Source of the DNA: Trichomonas vaginalis G3
Lineage: Eukaryota > Parabasalia > Trichomonadida > Trichomonadidae
NCBI RefSeq assembly: GCF_026262505.1
Contig: NC_067207.1
Span: 6,766,252-6,830,251, forward strand
Direction: 5' to 3'
Length of the DNA: 64,000 bases
Shown: piece after piece, positions 1-8,163 of the stretch
How positions within the stretch are numbered: the first letter of the stretch is position 1
Layout: each line of letters begins with the position of its first letter
The notes under the pieces: generated by a model
The model's input: the letters and a program-made list of their open reading frames with translations, nothing else
Databases searched by the model: none
Told to the model about the DNA's origin: nothing
Position numbers and translations under genes: made by a program

Positions 1-679
1 CGTTTAGGTATTTCTATTTTTACTTTGTCACCTTTCTTAAGTTTGAAGCCTGGCATTCTTTCTTGTTTGTCTCTTTTGACTAAACTATTAAATATATAGT
101 CTTTCTCTAAGTCGGGGTTGTTTTTCATTTCTTCGGGGGAGTGGTTTCCCAAACCTTTTTGTTTACGGCTATTGTAAATATTTAAAACTTGTCTCATCTT
201 TGCCATGGAGAATGTCTATACTTGTCGTCATATGACATTTCATTTGCTTCACCACCTTGTGGTTGGTTTAAGTCTCTTAAGATTTTTATACAACTGTCAA
301 TGACACCAAGAGCAGAATGGTTTTGGTCGACAATGAAATATTGGTTTACATTTTTTGAACGCAGATAGTTTTTAATATCGTCTGATTTGAAAGAACTTTC
401 ACAGTCAGATGTCAGTTTTGTTGGATGGTATTTGTCAACGAATATTGTCAAAGCAGTTTTCACATCTAAAATATTTTTGGACCATAATGGTATGGCTTCA
501 CAGTATCTTGTGTTTTGACCGACAAATATTAGCCAGTATGGTGGTCCATCTTCTCTATACCTCGGAATGTTTTCCAAGATATCCATAAACCAAGCATTTG
601 GTGTTGAACTAAAGATTTTTATCATGAGTGCTTTCTTTGTCGCTTTAGAAACATAGGGGTCCTTGTTTGGATTCGTCAT
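1..679 (-). pseudogene. Maverick integrase, partial at window edge
   Basis: Retroviral-type (rve, DDE) integrase of the Maverick, which in this family joins the element ends to target DNA and makes a 5-6 bp duplication. The start is at 677..679 on the minus strand. A WFMDILENIP stretch near residue 31 marks the first catalytic-acid region, and LTSDCESSF near residue 88 marks the second. The region then runs off the left edge of the window, where a basic stretch (KKGDKVKIEIPKR) resembles the C-terminal beta-barrel or chromo-like tail of these integrases. The start codon lies only 17 bases from the start of the divergent gene at 697, so both must share one tiny promoter. This copy looks broken. 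Confidence 0.75.
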
Positions 680-696
680 TTTTTAACCCATAAGAA

Positions 697-1056
697 ATGG
701 GTTTATTTGGCGCATTAGCAGGAGTTGCATCCAGATTTTTGCCCGCAGTGGGAACAATAGCCAGAGGTGTATTTGGAGTTGGAAGGAAGATTTTGAGTAC
801 ATTAGGTATACTTAAAGAGAAAGCACAACCTATTATACAAACTGTACAGAAAGGTTGGGATGTAGCACGAGATGCAGCAAATCTTATTCCAAATCCTGAA
901 ACAAGAGGAAAAGTTCAAGGATGGATGGACAATGTAGGAAGACAAGCAGGAAACTACTATAACAAAGCAAATGACTACTATAACCAAGCAGGGCACTATA
1001 TGGACCAAGGTGAAAGATTCTTTAACAGAGGATATAACCATGCACAACATGGGTAA
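697..1056 (+). CDS. small amphipathic Gly/Tyr-rich Maverick protein (119 aa)
   Basis: I do not recognise a named family. The first 45 residues are glycine-rich, hydrophobic and basic (MGLFGALAGVASRFLPAVG, then GVFGVGRK). They look like an amphipathic or membrane-active helix, as in small capsid-associated lytic proteins of other capsid-bearing elements. The tail (about residues 75 to 119) is rich in Asn, Tyr, Gln and Gly with repeated YYN and YNxAxxY patterns. The N-terminal style recalls the two MAAG proteins of the small element at 20622..22800, although no clear alignment can be claimed. The frame looks whole. A minor virion or membrane-penetration protein is an inference only. Confidence 0.6.
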   Translation: MGLFGALAGVASRFLPAVGTIARGVFGVGRKILSTLGILKEKAQPIIQTVQKGWDVARDAANLIPNPETRGKVQGWMDNVGRQAGNYYNKANDYYNQAGHYMDQGERFFNRGYNHAQHG

Positions 1057-1095
1057 ACAATAACCAACCTCAACCGCCTCAAACGTGGGGAATGT

Positions 1096-1119
1096 AAATT
1101 TTTTACTGAGATGAAATGA
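1096..1119 (+). promoter_or_regulatory. start-site motif, copy 1
   Basis: The core TTTTTTACTGAGATGAAATG is shared base for base with the copy at 1268..1291 over 24 positions, and its last ATG is the start codon of the following gene. This suggests an initiator-type promoter with a very short 5' leader, as trichomonad genes have. The match may also reflect duplication of a promoter-start cassette. Confidence 0.5.
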
Positions 1120-1268
1120 ACAATACAGCATTGAGACAAATGGGTTCAAGATGGATTTGTCGACTTCCAGCAGTTACACAAACGTGTTTGTCAAGTTCTT
1201 CCTATACCTCAGAAGTTTTAGACCGACTTAAAAAACCTAAACAACCAGTTGAAAACAAACCAAACTAA
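1116..1268 (+). CDS. tiny Maverick ORF (50 aa)
   Basis: A short reading frame beginning MNNTALRQMGSRWICRLPAV and ending KPNQ-like basic residues (PVENKPN). It is supported by its start rather than by homology. It is preceded by the 20-base block TTTTTTACTGAGATGAAATG (1099..1118), which recurs identically at 1271..1290 in front of the next gene, and both copies end exactly on the start codon. Gene spacing is tight, with 19 bases between this stop and the next start. No function is recognised; the central Ser-rich part and basic tail are unremarkable. Confidence 0.5.
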   Translation: MNNTALRQMGSRWICRLPAVTQTCLSSSSYTSEVLDRLKKPKQPVENKPN

Positions 1269-1291
1269 AATTTTTTACTGAGATGAAATGA
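1268..1291 (+). promoter_or_regulatory. start-site motif, copy 2
   Basis: Second copy of the 24-base motif seen at 1096..1119. It ends on the start codon of the 194-residue gene at 1288. Confidence 0.5.
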
Positions 1292-1872
1292 CCGAAGAAG
1301 TTGAAACGGTAGATTTGACACCACAAACAAAAAGTTCAGAACCATTGTCAAAACCTGTCAAAGAACTTACAGATGAAGAAAAAAATTCAATAATAGAAAG
1401 TGCCAGGTCTGGAAATACAAACCCTAACTACAAAGTCACTTTTCATAGAAATGGAACGGCTAGTATCTCAAAAAAGAAACAGACTCTCACAAATAAAATA
1501 TTGAAGTCTGAAGGAGCTTTCGAGACAACAGATGGAAAAGTTTACTTCACTGACCAACAGTTCATTATAGAACATCTCATTGACTTAGAGTCGAAATATT
1601 CTAAACTTTACAACAAACACAAAAAGTTGAAAGGAAAACAAAAACAGATGGCATATGATATTTACGAAGATGTTGACGACACAACTGTTCCAGCAAGTGA
1701 GGTAAAGTCAGAGGAACCGAAAAGTGACGAAAAACCAATAGAAGAAGGTGAGCCAAAAACTGAAGATAAACCAAAACCAAAGTTTAGTCTCCAGACTAAA
1801 CCAAGCCAACCTTCATTAGCTGGTATGGGTTGGCGTCAAAGACTTATGGCAGCAGGCGGTTATGTAAAGTAA
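1288..1872 (+). CDS. charged Maverick protein of unknown function (194 aa)
   Basis: No family recognised. The N-terminal third is acidic and Thr/Ser-rich. The middle (residues about 45 to 120) is a Lys-rich segment likely to be helical (SKYSKLYNKHKKLKGKQKQM). Residues about 130 to 165 form a disordered Glu/Lys/Pro stretch, and the C-terminus (GMGWRQRLMAAGGYVK) is short and basic. The start is fixed by the repeated start-site motif. It lies between two plus-strand genes in a run that leads into the DNA polymerase gene. The frame looks whole. A DNA-associated accessory protein is possible but not shown. Confidence 0.6.
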   Translation: MTEEVETVDLTPQTKSSEPLSKPVKELTDEEKNSIIESARSGNTNPNYKVTFHRNGTASISKKKQTLTNKILKSEGAFETTDGKVYFTDQQFIIEHLIDLESKYSKLYNKHKKLKGKQKQMAYDIYEDVDDTTVPASEVKSEEPKSDEKPIEEGEPKTEDKPKPKFSLQTKPSQPSLAGMGWRQRLMAAGGYVK

Positions 1873-1903
1873 AGAAAAAAAATATTTTTTTATTTTTATA
1901 AAA

Positions 1904-4090
1904 ATGCCCCCGTATAGAATGGATAGAAGGTCTGCTAGAATAAAAGCAGAGTTAGAAAGATATGGTTGGAGAGTTTCGAAGAATTTTAAATATAGGAAGG
2001 GAAGACCCATAAAAGTCTATGACAAACTGGCTGGTCTTCGCTATGAAATGGACTTAGAAACAGCACGCGCAAACTATCCAAACAGATTAGAGAGGTTAGA
2101 AGAAGAACGTCTTATGGACATGCCTTTCAATGTTAGTGAACCGCAAGTTGAAGGACACGACGGCTTTGCCAGATTCTATTGGAAACATGACGAACAATTG
2201 CATCCTTTGAGAAGGAAAAAAGGAAAAGGTGAAGACAAACATGCTCCCATGGAAAGAACAAGATATGCATATGAAAAGTACCGTGAAGTTAGAAGTCAAA
2301 TTACATCTGGTCGAACCTTTACAGTAAACTTTGACGAAGGAAAGAACAAAGAAGGCTTCATGGGAGTACTTGCTGCCATACAAGACGGAAATAAGAAAGG
2401 ATACAATCTCAGACTAACCGTAACAGATTTGGACGGTCACATTTACTATGCACATGGCAATGTCACAACAGCTGCACAACTTCTTGACGCTTTCAAGACT
2501 ACAAAGAGAGAACAAATGGTTGACTCCGACTCAGACATTTTGAATGCAATTGAAGGAATTGCAAGTGTAAAATTTGAATGGTATGAACCTAACCCTCAAG
2601 CAGTCAGACAACATGCTGGATACTTCCCGTTCATAAATAAGTCTGACATTGACTTGACAAGGTATGGAATTTACAATTCAATTGAAACAATTGTCAATGA
2701 ACCTTGTATTCTTACATGTCTCAGGAACTCTGGTCTTGTTACAGATGAGAAGATGAAGTATCTTGAGTCATGTGTGAAGACAAGGTACATTCTTAGAGGT
2801 CAATTGGCAAAAGTTGCACCGTTGGCAAATGTCAATATCCGAGTCAACATACCTACAGCTAAAGGTTCTTCACATGACGACTATGTTGTTGACAAAGACT
2901 TACCATGGTTGAAGATTGTAATTGTCCACAACCACTTCATGTTGAACGAAAGTCTTACAAACCCATTGTTCGGAAAAGGCAAGTGCAACATTGTCAGAGC
3001 TGTAAACATTCTTTTCGAGAAAGGTTTGTTGGAACCAATTCCAGATGACAAGCTGACAGAAACTTTTGTACCAAAAGACGAAACAAACTTTTCATTGTTA
3101 GCAAGACCAAAAGTTGTTCCAGACAAAGTTATAGCACAAAAGAAGTACACTGTTCCAAAAGGAGTTGGATTGTTCGGATACCAACCTGAACCAGAAGAAC
3201 TTCCAATGAGGTTGCAAGAACTTCAAGATGCTATAAACAAACTTCCATTGAGACATCCAATTGACGTCAAATTGTATTGGAGAGCATCTGAGTTAGGTCA
3301 GAAGGTTTTATATGAAACAGGTTGCTTCGACGATGTTTATGAGATACAGGAGAAGTTTCTCAGAAGATAAGAGACTCACTTGAATTTCACACGAACTGGA
3401 CCAATTGGTTGCGACAAGTTCGACTCAATGAAAAGATATACTATGTCGACCTTAACGCTGCGTACATGAGGTTCGTCCAATATATCCCGACTGGAATTCC
3501 AAACGAAGACGGTGAGTTCCCAGGAAGGAACTATACAGTTGGAAAAGTCATACAACAACTGTATGATATTAGGAAAGCTTCAAACCCCAAACTTGCAATG
3601 ACACTCAAATTGCTTATGAATTCGACATGGGGATATTCCATTAAGAAACCTCAAGAGATGAAGAGTAAACACTATGAGAAGGTCGACAACTTTGTTGAAA
3701 GGTTTTCTCCTTTTGTTTTGAAGTACGAATTACTCAAGGTCAAAGTGGCTTAGTAACCACATTAAAACCTATTGTCGAACATTGGTCTTACCCTCAGTTC
3801 GCAAAGGCAGTCCTTGACAACTACAACAAATTCTTCTCCGAAGTCAAATCCAAAGTGAAGGTTTACTATGAGAACATTGACGCACTCATGACGAACGAAG
3901 AAGGTACAACAAACTCATTGAAATGGGTAGTCGGTGAAAAGATGGGTCAATTCAAATTGGACAAAATTTTCACCGAAGTTCATGTCCTCTCCAAGCGTAA
4001 GTACTGGGGCATACTTGAAGACGGCACAGAAATAAAACATTGCATGAATAAAAAATTTTTATTCGAATTTGAATCGGACAGGTCGAGTTA
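1904..4090 (+). pseudogene. family B DNA polymerase region (protein-primed type)
   Basis: The replication polymerase of the Maverick. The N-terminal part (from MPPYRMDRRSARIKAE) is specific to the element family. Polymerase signatures follow in the expected order: YVDLNAAYMRF (palm motif A region) near 3430..3475, a KLLMNSTWGYS block (motif B region) near 3605..3640, and VYYENIDALMT (motif C region) near 3860..3890. A T-rich block, AAATATTTTTTTATTTTTAT, sits just before the start codon and recurs before other Maverick genes. The region is broken, with a few breaks in its second half, so it is a fossil copy. The family is clear despite the decay. Confidence 0.85.
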
Positions 4091-4126
4091 CACCATTCTT
4101 GGTCTCAAACTCATATATAACCTTTT

Positions 4127-4453
4127 TTGTATTTTCGTCGACTATGGCACGAGACACGAACATTGACCAAACGGACAAAAAGTGTCATTTCAGATGGTCC
4201 GCAGCCAATCGCATTCGAGCACTTCGAAGAAGCCTTACGTTCCAAGGGAGAGGGTGTCTGGTGCAAGGCAGAGGTCATGAGACTCTACGAGCAGTACATC
4301 CTCAATGCCTGGGAGGACAAATCGTCCTTGGATTGGCAATTCTACCAACTCCTCTGGGACGACCTCCTACGCAACTGGGATGACGAAAGAGTCCAATTCA
4401 GTCAGGAACTACTTGTCCAAATTATCCTTAATTTAAGCCGCTTACGCAACTAA
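4127..4453 (+). CDS. small acidic Maverick ORF, unknown
   Basis: The open frame of up to 108 residues has an aromatic, acidic, helical-looking C-terminal two thirds (FEHFEEALRSKGEGVWCKAE and later DWQFYQLLWDDLLRNWDDE). The true start is uncertain. It follows the polymerase region closely and faces the minus-strand gene at 4503..5198. No family is recognised. The composition argues for a real protein rather than chance, but wholeness cannot be judged. Confidence 0.4.
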   Translation: MYFRRLWHETRTLTKRTKSVISDGPQPIAFEHFEEALRSKGEGVWCKAEVMRLYEQYILNAWEDKSSLDWQFYQLLWDDLLRNWDDERVQFSQELLVQIILNLSRLRN

Positions 4454-4502
4454 AAACTTAAATTTACTCGGGGTTTCCCCCTAAAATAAAATTTTTTTAC
4501 TC

Positions 4503-5198
4503 TTAGAACCACTCGAGGTTCTCCTTACGGTTGTTGAGCTTGTCACCGTCAATGTGTCTGACCTTCGTCTTCTTGTTTGGATTTGGAACCCATTGAATTG
4601 CGACAAGCTTGCCCATGGAGATTGAACCGCGATTCCGAAGGTAAGGTTCAAGTGTCCCAAGTTGTTGAGGACTGGGGTAAGAACCTTGCCGGTCTCCTTG
4701 TTGCGGATTTGGTATGGGTAGGGTTGGGAAATTTCGTAAGTGTCATCGGCAACAAGGGTTGCCCAAACTTCCTCTTCTTCGTGTTTCTCTTCTTCCTCTT
4801 CTTCTTCTTCTTCGTGTTTCTCTTCTTCCTCGACAATTCCTTCCAATTCTGTGTTCACGAATTACGGTGTTGGAGGTTCTGTCCTTTCCGAGTACCTTCC
4901 AGATGGCGTCTATCTCTTCGAAGAAACGGTAGATGAGTCTGGCAAGGTCTCGGTTCTCTCTCGCGTAAATGCGCAAGGTTTCCGTCAAATCGTTCAGGAC
5001 TTTCTCATTGGAAGCTTGGTTCATGAGGAACTCACCTTTAAGTCCCTTCATCTCTTCCATAAGACTACTTTGGAGAGTCTTAACGGTGTTTGTCAGATGA
5101 GCTTTCAAATTCAAAATTTGAATTTGAACTGGGCGCTTGTCTGGCAACATTGAAAGGACATCTGCCATTGTGTTCGGCTTCGGTGCTTGTTCGGACAT
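4503..5198 (-). pseudogene. coiled-coil plus HNH-endonuclease-like gene, broken
   Basis: Minus-strand gene with start at 5198 (MSEQAPKPNTMADVL). The first 100 residues look helical (MEEMKGLKGEF, LARLIYRFFEEIDAIWK). A Glu-rich stretch follows (seen as a CTT repeat at about 4780..4835). Then come a YEISQPYPYQIRNKETGK segment and, near 4505..4560, VRHIDGDKLNNRKENLEW. That last block is the signature of the HNH_3/NUMOD-type homing endonucleases (HIDGDKxNNRxENLEW). The region is not one open frame; about two breaks are suspected. HNH genes are known as selfish passengers of viruses and mobile elements; whether this one served the Maverick or was its own passenger is open. Confidence 0.6.
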
Positions 5199-5230
5199 CG
5201 AAAAAATGAAGTGGTTTGAGAATGACGGTT

Positions 5231-5815
5231 TTACTTCAAAAAGCTTGTTATGACGGTTAAGTCATACAACAAGTTTAAAATAATATCTTGTTCTTCTTCT
5301 GAACGTTTGTTGTCTCTTCCGATAAAAGTTTCGAACATGAGAACCAAAAAACGTTTTTTGAGATTGCGGAAGAGTTCAGGCAAACGTTCATATTCTGGAT
5401 ATGTTGGGAGCAGTTCAAAACATCTGAGCTGACTTTCGGACAAAATTGGGACAATGTCAGAAAATTCATCTTTGGTCGGACTGCTTGAAGGTAAGTCCCT
5501 TACATGTAAGTAGCTCTGGTAAAGTCTTCTCATTTCTGCTAACTTTTGGAGTATAGCTTCGTAGTTTAGAAGTTTTAATTTTAATTGTCTTATTCCACTC
5601 TTGACATCTAAACGGTAACTATCCATGAGGTCAAGAGTAGCTTTGGTAGCTTTAAGTGGAGCTATCTGTTCCTTGACTTGTGCAATTTTGGTTGCAATTG
5701 TGGTTTGAGCTCCTTCAAGTTCGCCGTCTATGTCGTTCTCAACACCTTCAACCATAGCTTGAAACTCTTCATCGGTCCATTGAGATTGGTGTGGGACGAA
5801 TTTAACTTGCTTCAT
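5231..5815 (-). CDS. helical Maverick protein of unknown function (194 aa)
   Basis: No family recognised. Residues about 30 to 100 look like a long coiled coil (AQVKEQIAPLKATKATLDLM, IRQLKLKLLNYEAILQKLAE). A second helical half follows (PELFRNLKKRFLVLMFETFI), then a short Glu-rich linker. The start is preceded on the minus strand by TTTCATTTTTTGA, resembling the trichomonad initiator (TCAYTWYTCATTA type). It is one of four minus-strand genes in a row between 4503 and 6515. The frame looks whole. Confidence 0.6.
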   Translation of the reverse strand: MKQVKFVPHQSQWTDEEFQAMVEGVENDIDGELEGAQTTIATKIAQVKEQIAPLKATKATLDLMDSYRLDVKSGIRQLKLKLLNYEAILQKLAEMRRLYQSYLHVRDLPSSSPTKDEFSDIVPILSESQLRCFELLPTYPEYERLPELFRNLKKRFLVLMFETFIGRDNKRSEEEQDIILNLLYDLTVITSFLK

Positions 5816-5837
5816 TCAAAAAATGAAAAAAATGTTT

Positions 5838-6122
5838 TTACTCAAAGCGTGCCATGTATATGGCTATAAGAAACTTACCAGAAGGCTTCTTCTTCACATG
5901 AGTCTTTGGCAACTTGAGTGTTGGTGTTGGAGTTGGCTCTGAAATTTCAAATCTCTCTCGAGCGCAACAACAGATGTCAGAATAACATTCCCCACTGTCC
6001 TTCTTGCCACCATAAATTGTATATTGACCGAACTTGCATTTGCAGGAAGACCGGTCAATACAAGGTTCACAGTTGAAATAGTTGTACACAAACCTGTTGA
6101 GTACGAGTGTGAGTAAAAACAT
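5838..6122 (-). CDS. small Cys-rich secreted or membrane-type Maverick protein (94 aa)
   Basis: The N-terminus (MFLLTLVLNRFVYNYF) is hydrophobic and could be a signal or anchor. A cysteine knot-like segment follows, with nine Cys between residues 19 and 53 (CEPCIDRSSCKCKFGQYTIY, then GGKKDSGECYSDICCCARER). The tail is Pro/Thr/Lys-rich. The CACTTCACTTTTTTT block before the start on the minus strand resembles the trichomonad initiator. The family is not recognised; a disulphide-rich surface or virion protein is a guess. The frame looks whole. Confidence 0.5.
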   Translation of the reverse strand: MFLLTLVLNRFVYNYFNCEPCIDRSSCKCKFGQYTIYGGKKDSGECYSDICCCARERFEISEPTPTPTLKLPKTHVKKKPSGKFLIAIYMARFE

Positions 6123-6149
6123 AAAAAAAGTGAAGTGAAAATGAGATGT

Positions 6150-6515
6150 TTACTGTAAAGGTACGATGTCGCCTTCTGTGTTTATGAAGAACGCCTGACC
6201 CGAGAAGTGTAAGAGTCCTCTGAGAATTTGGGCAATTCGTACAGTTGGGTTCTCTCTGTTTGGAAGTTGTATCCACGGACGCTTTGCAAAGAACTTCAAG
6301 AGGGTTTCTTTCTTCATCTCTTTTATGTCGTCGAAAGGAGTGTTTTCTGGTATTTGCAGGACAATTCCAGTGTCAATTTCAATTTTAAGCGCACTTCTTC
6401 CAGACACCCAGCCTGCAATGGTCTTGTTTGACTTCAGATGGCTCAGGTAGTTCCTAACTAGCTCATTTATCTCTATAAGGTAGATTGCCTCATCTGCTGG
6501 GTCTATGTCGGTCAT
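6150..6515 (-). CDS. Maverick protein of unknown function (121 aa)
   Basis: No family recognised. A mixed alpha/beta-looking sequence beginning MTDIDPADEAIYLIEINELV. It starts at the edge of the 22-bp palindromic array and faces away from the gene at 6953, so the array is its upstream region. The frame looks whole. Confidence 0.55.
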   Translation of the reverse strand: MTDIDPADEAIYLIEINELVRNYLSHLKSNKTIAGWVSGRSALKIEIDTGIVLQIPENTPFDDIKEMKKETLLKFFAKRPWIQLPNRENPTVRIAQILRGLLHFSGQAFFINTEGDIVPLQ

Positions 6516-6955
6516 TGTTTCAAGACGAGTCTTTTACTTTTTCAAGACGAGTCTTTTACTTTTTCAAGACGAGTCTTTTACTTTTTCAAGACGAGTCTTT
6601 TACTTTTTCAAGACAAGTCTTTTACTTTTTCAAGACAAGTCTTTTACTTTTTCAAGACAAGACCCGTTATTTTTCAAGAAATTTTTGGTGTAAAGTTCTC
6701 AAATTTGAGAACAGTGGTCTTGATTGAAGACGATACCCGTACTTTTTCAAGACAAGTCTTTCACTTTTTCAAGACAAGTCTTTCACTTTTTCAAGACAAG
6801 TCTTTTACTTTTTCAAGACAAGTCTTTTACTTTTTCAAGACAAGTCTTTTACTTTTTCAAGACAAGTCTTTTACTTTTTCAAGACAAGTCTTTTACTTTT
6901 TCAAGACAAGTCTTTTACTTTTTCAAGACAAGTCTTTTATTGTTTCAAGACAATG
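6516..6955. repeat. 22-bp palindromic tandem array between two divergent genes
   Basis: Tandem units of 22 bp built around CAAGACAAGTCTTTTAC, each with an AAGAC/GTCTT palindrome and a T-rich spacer. The left block (about 6525..6675) has about six clear copies and a degenerate one; four of these read GACGAG rather than GACAAG. A unique spacer with its own TCTCAAATTTGAGA palindrome lies at about 6690..6715. The right block (about 6740..6950) has nine copies. A final partial unit ends on the start codon of the gene at 6953. Both genes start next to TGTTTCAAGAC. The layout fits a bidirectional promoter with multiple protein-binding sites or a replication origin with iterons. The reading frames that cross the array (FKTSLLLFQDKSF patterns) are artefacts of the repeat. 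Confidence 0.85.
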
Positions 6956-7531
6956 TCCGACGTACCACCAACCGAGTCCATTCCCAAGCCAGAGGAACCT
7001 AAAGCACCAGCCCCTGCACCTCAGCAACCTCAGTTCCAGCAAGTACCTCCGATTTACTACCAATTTCCACCTCAATGTTACTACCCACCACAAGGCTTCC
7101 CGAACTACCCTCCTCAGCCTATGCCTTACTGCCCTAACCCTTGGATGTTCATGTCAAACCCTCCACCCCAATTCCAATTCCAATCTCAATCCAAGAGAGA
7201 CCAAGAGTTCGAGGAAGGTCTGAACCGTTTACGCAAAGAGTATGCCACAGCCCCTATGGAAGACGACAGGCTTTCAGTCTCTTCCCTCAAATCGACCGAT
7301 TCGACTCGTACCACAGATTCGGTTCGTGACCGTGAAGACTACCTCAAGCAGTCTGAGAGACTCTTCATCCTACAACCATTTACAGTTGGAGCTCTCAAGA
7401 ACATGCGCAATTACGAAGGTCAGACACCAGCTGGAGACCGCAAAACAGACGTACTCGCAAGAGCAGTCCAACTGGTCAAGACAAAGACTGAGATAGTCGA
7501 CTTCATTCTTGCAGCTTGCCCATACAAGTAA
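6953..7531 (+). CDS. Pro/Gln-rich Maverick protein (192 aa)
   Basis: Residues 1 to about 80 are extremely Pro-, Gln- and Tyr-rich (QQPQFQQVPPIYYQFPPQ, YPPQGFPNYPPQ) and probably disordered. The C-terminal half is a charged, helical-looking domain (NRLRKEYATAPMEDDR; AVQLVKTKTEIVDFILAACP). A Ser/Thr-rich linker sits between them. The start is fixed by the repeat array, whose last partial unit runs into the ATG. The family is unknown; the PQ-rich style matches part of the structural-looking protein at 17210..18988. The frame looks whole. Confidence 0.6.
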   Translation: MSDVPPTESIPKPEEPKAPAPAPQQPQFQQVPPIYYQFPPQCYYPPQGFPNYPPQPMPYCPNPWMFMSNPPPQFQFQSQSKRDQEFEEGLNRLRKEYATAPMEDDRLSVSSLKSTDSTRTTDSVRDREDYLKQSERLFILQPFTVGALKNMRNYEGQTPAGDRKTDVLARAVQLVKTKTEIVDFILAACPYK

Positions 7532-7559
7532 AAAAATAAACAATTACGAGTTAAACTTT

Positions 7560-7760
7560 TTATTCTTTCTTTTCTGAGTTGTTTAGAGCTGGTTTCTCTT
7601 GTAGAAACCTTTCGTACTCTTCCATGGTCATGTAATTGCGAATTTGGTACGCAATTCCAGGTTCGTTGTTTTTGAACCTTATGTATGTAACGCTTCCATC
7701 CTCCTCAGGGAAGTAAGCTGCTAACATCTGACCAAGTTTTCTCGGTGACTCGGAGCTCAT
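7560..7760 (-). CDS. small Maverick ORF (66 aa)
   Basis: Short protein beginning MSSESPRKLGQMLAAYFPEE. The start is preceded on the minus strand by AAAAAGTGACATTTTT, an initiator-like block shared in style with the next gene at 7995. The frame looks whole; function unknown. Confidence 0.45.
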   Translation of the reverse strand: MSSESPRKLGQMLAAYFPEEDGSVTYIRFKNNEPGIAYQIRNYMTMEEYERFLQEKPALNNSEKKE

Positions 7761-7800
7761 AAAAATGTCACTTTTTAAACGTTAAGTTTTTAGTCTTATT

Positions 7801-7995
7801 TTACCCTTTGTTTACCCTTTGTTTGTCAAGGTAGTATTGGAGTGCAATTTCTCCAAATTCTCTGTGTCGGAGTTCTTCAGCATTTTCCAAGGTGTACCTG
7901 GAGAACTCAAAGAAGTTGTCAAGAAGATACTGCCATGCTGCTCTTCTGAGTTCGTCGGTATTTTGGAAGTGTTGCACCTTCGAGTCTTCGGACAT
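7801..7995 (-). CDS. small Maverick ORF (64 aa)
   Basis: Short helical-looking protein (MSEDSKVQHFQNTDELRRAA, ending in basic residues). The upstream block AAAAGTGTCATTTTTTC sits 0-2 bases before the start, like the initiators of neighbouring minus-strand genes. The frame looks whole; function unknown. Confidence 0.45.
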   Translation of the reverse strand: MSEDSKVQHFQNTDELRRAAWQYLLDNFFEFSRYTLENAEELRHREFGEIALQYYLDKQRVNKG

Positions 7996-8018
7996 GAAAA
8001 AATGACACTTTTACACCC

Positions 8019-8066
8019 AAAAATATATTTTAGGGTAGAAGGTTAGATATACCCTCTTTTCTACCC
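8019..8066 (+). repeat. 48-bp inverted repeat, left arm
   Basis: Perfect inverted match to 9086..9133, enclosing the gene at 8164..9077. It contains the 12-bp unit GGGTAGAAAAGA in reverse (TCTTTTCTACCC), which continues as further copies to about 8083. It can also fold on itself, because AGGGTAGAA and TTCTACCCT occur within one arm. Confidence 0.85.
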
Positions 8067-8163
8067 TCTTTTCTACCCTCTTGAATTTGTCATGAGTTTT
8101 CCCGAAATAAAAAATAAAGTTGGTTTTTTTAAAAAAATATTTTTTTATTTTTATTGTAAGAAC

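Noticed and set aside
6516-6955. CRISPR array
   Set aside because: Spacers are not unique; the whole 22-bp unit repeats in tandem, and the organism is a eukaryote.
6485-7223. Plus-strand open frames with FKTSLLLFQDKSF repeats
   Set aside because: They are translations of the 22-bp DNA array (a 22-bp unit shifts frame each time, so every frame is open) and run into a real gene in another frame.
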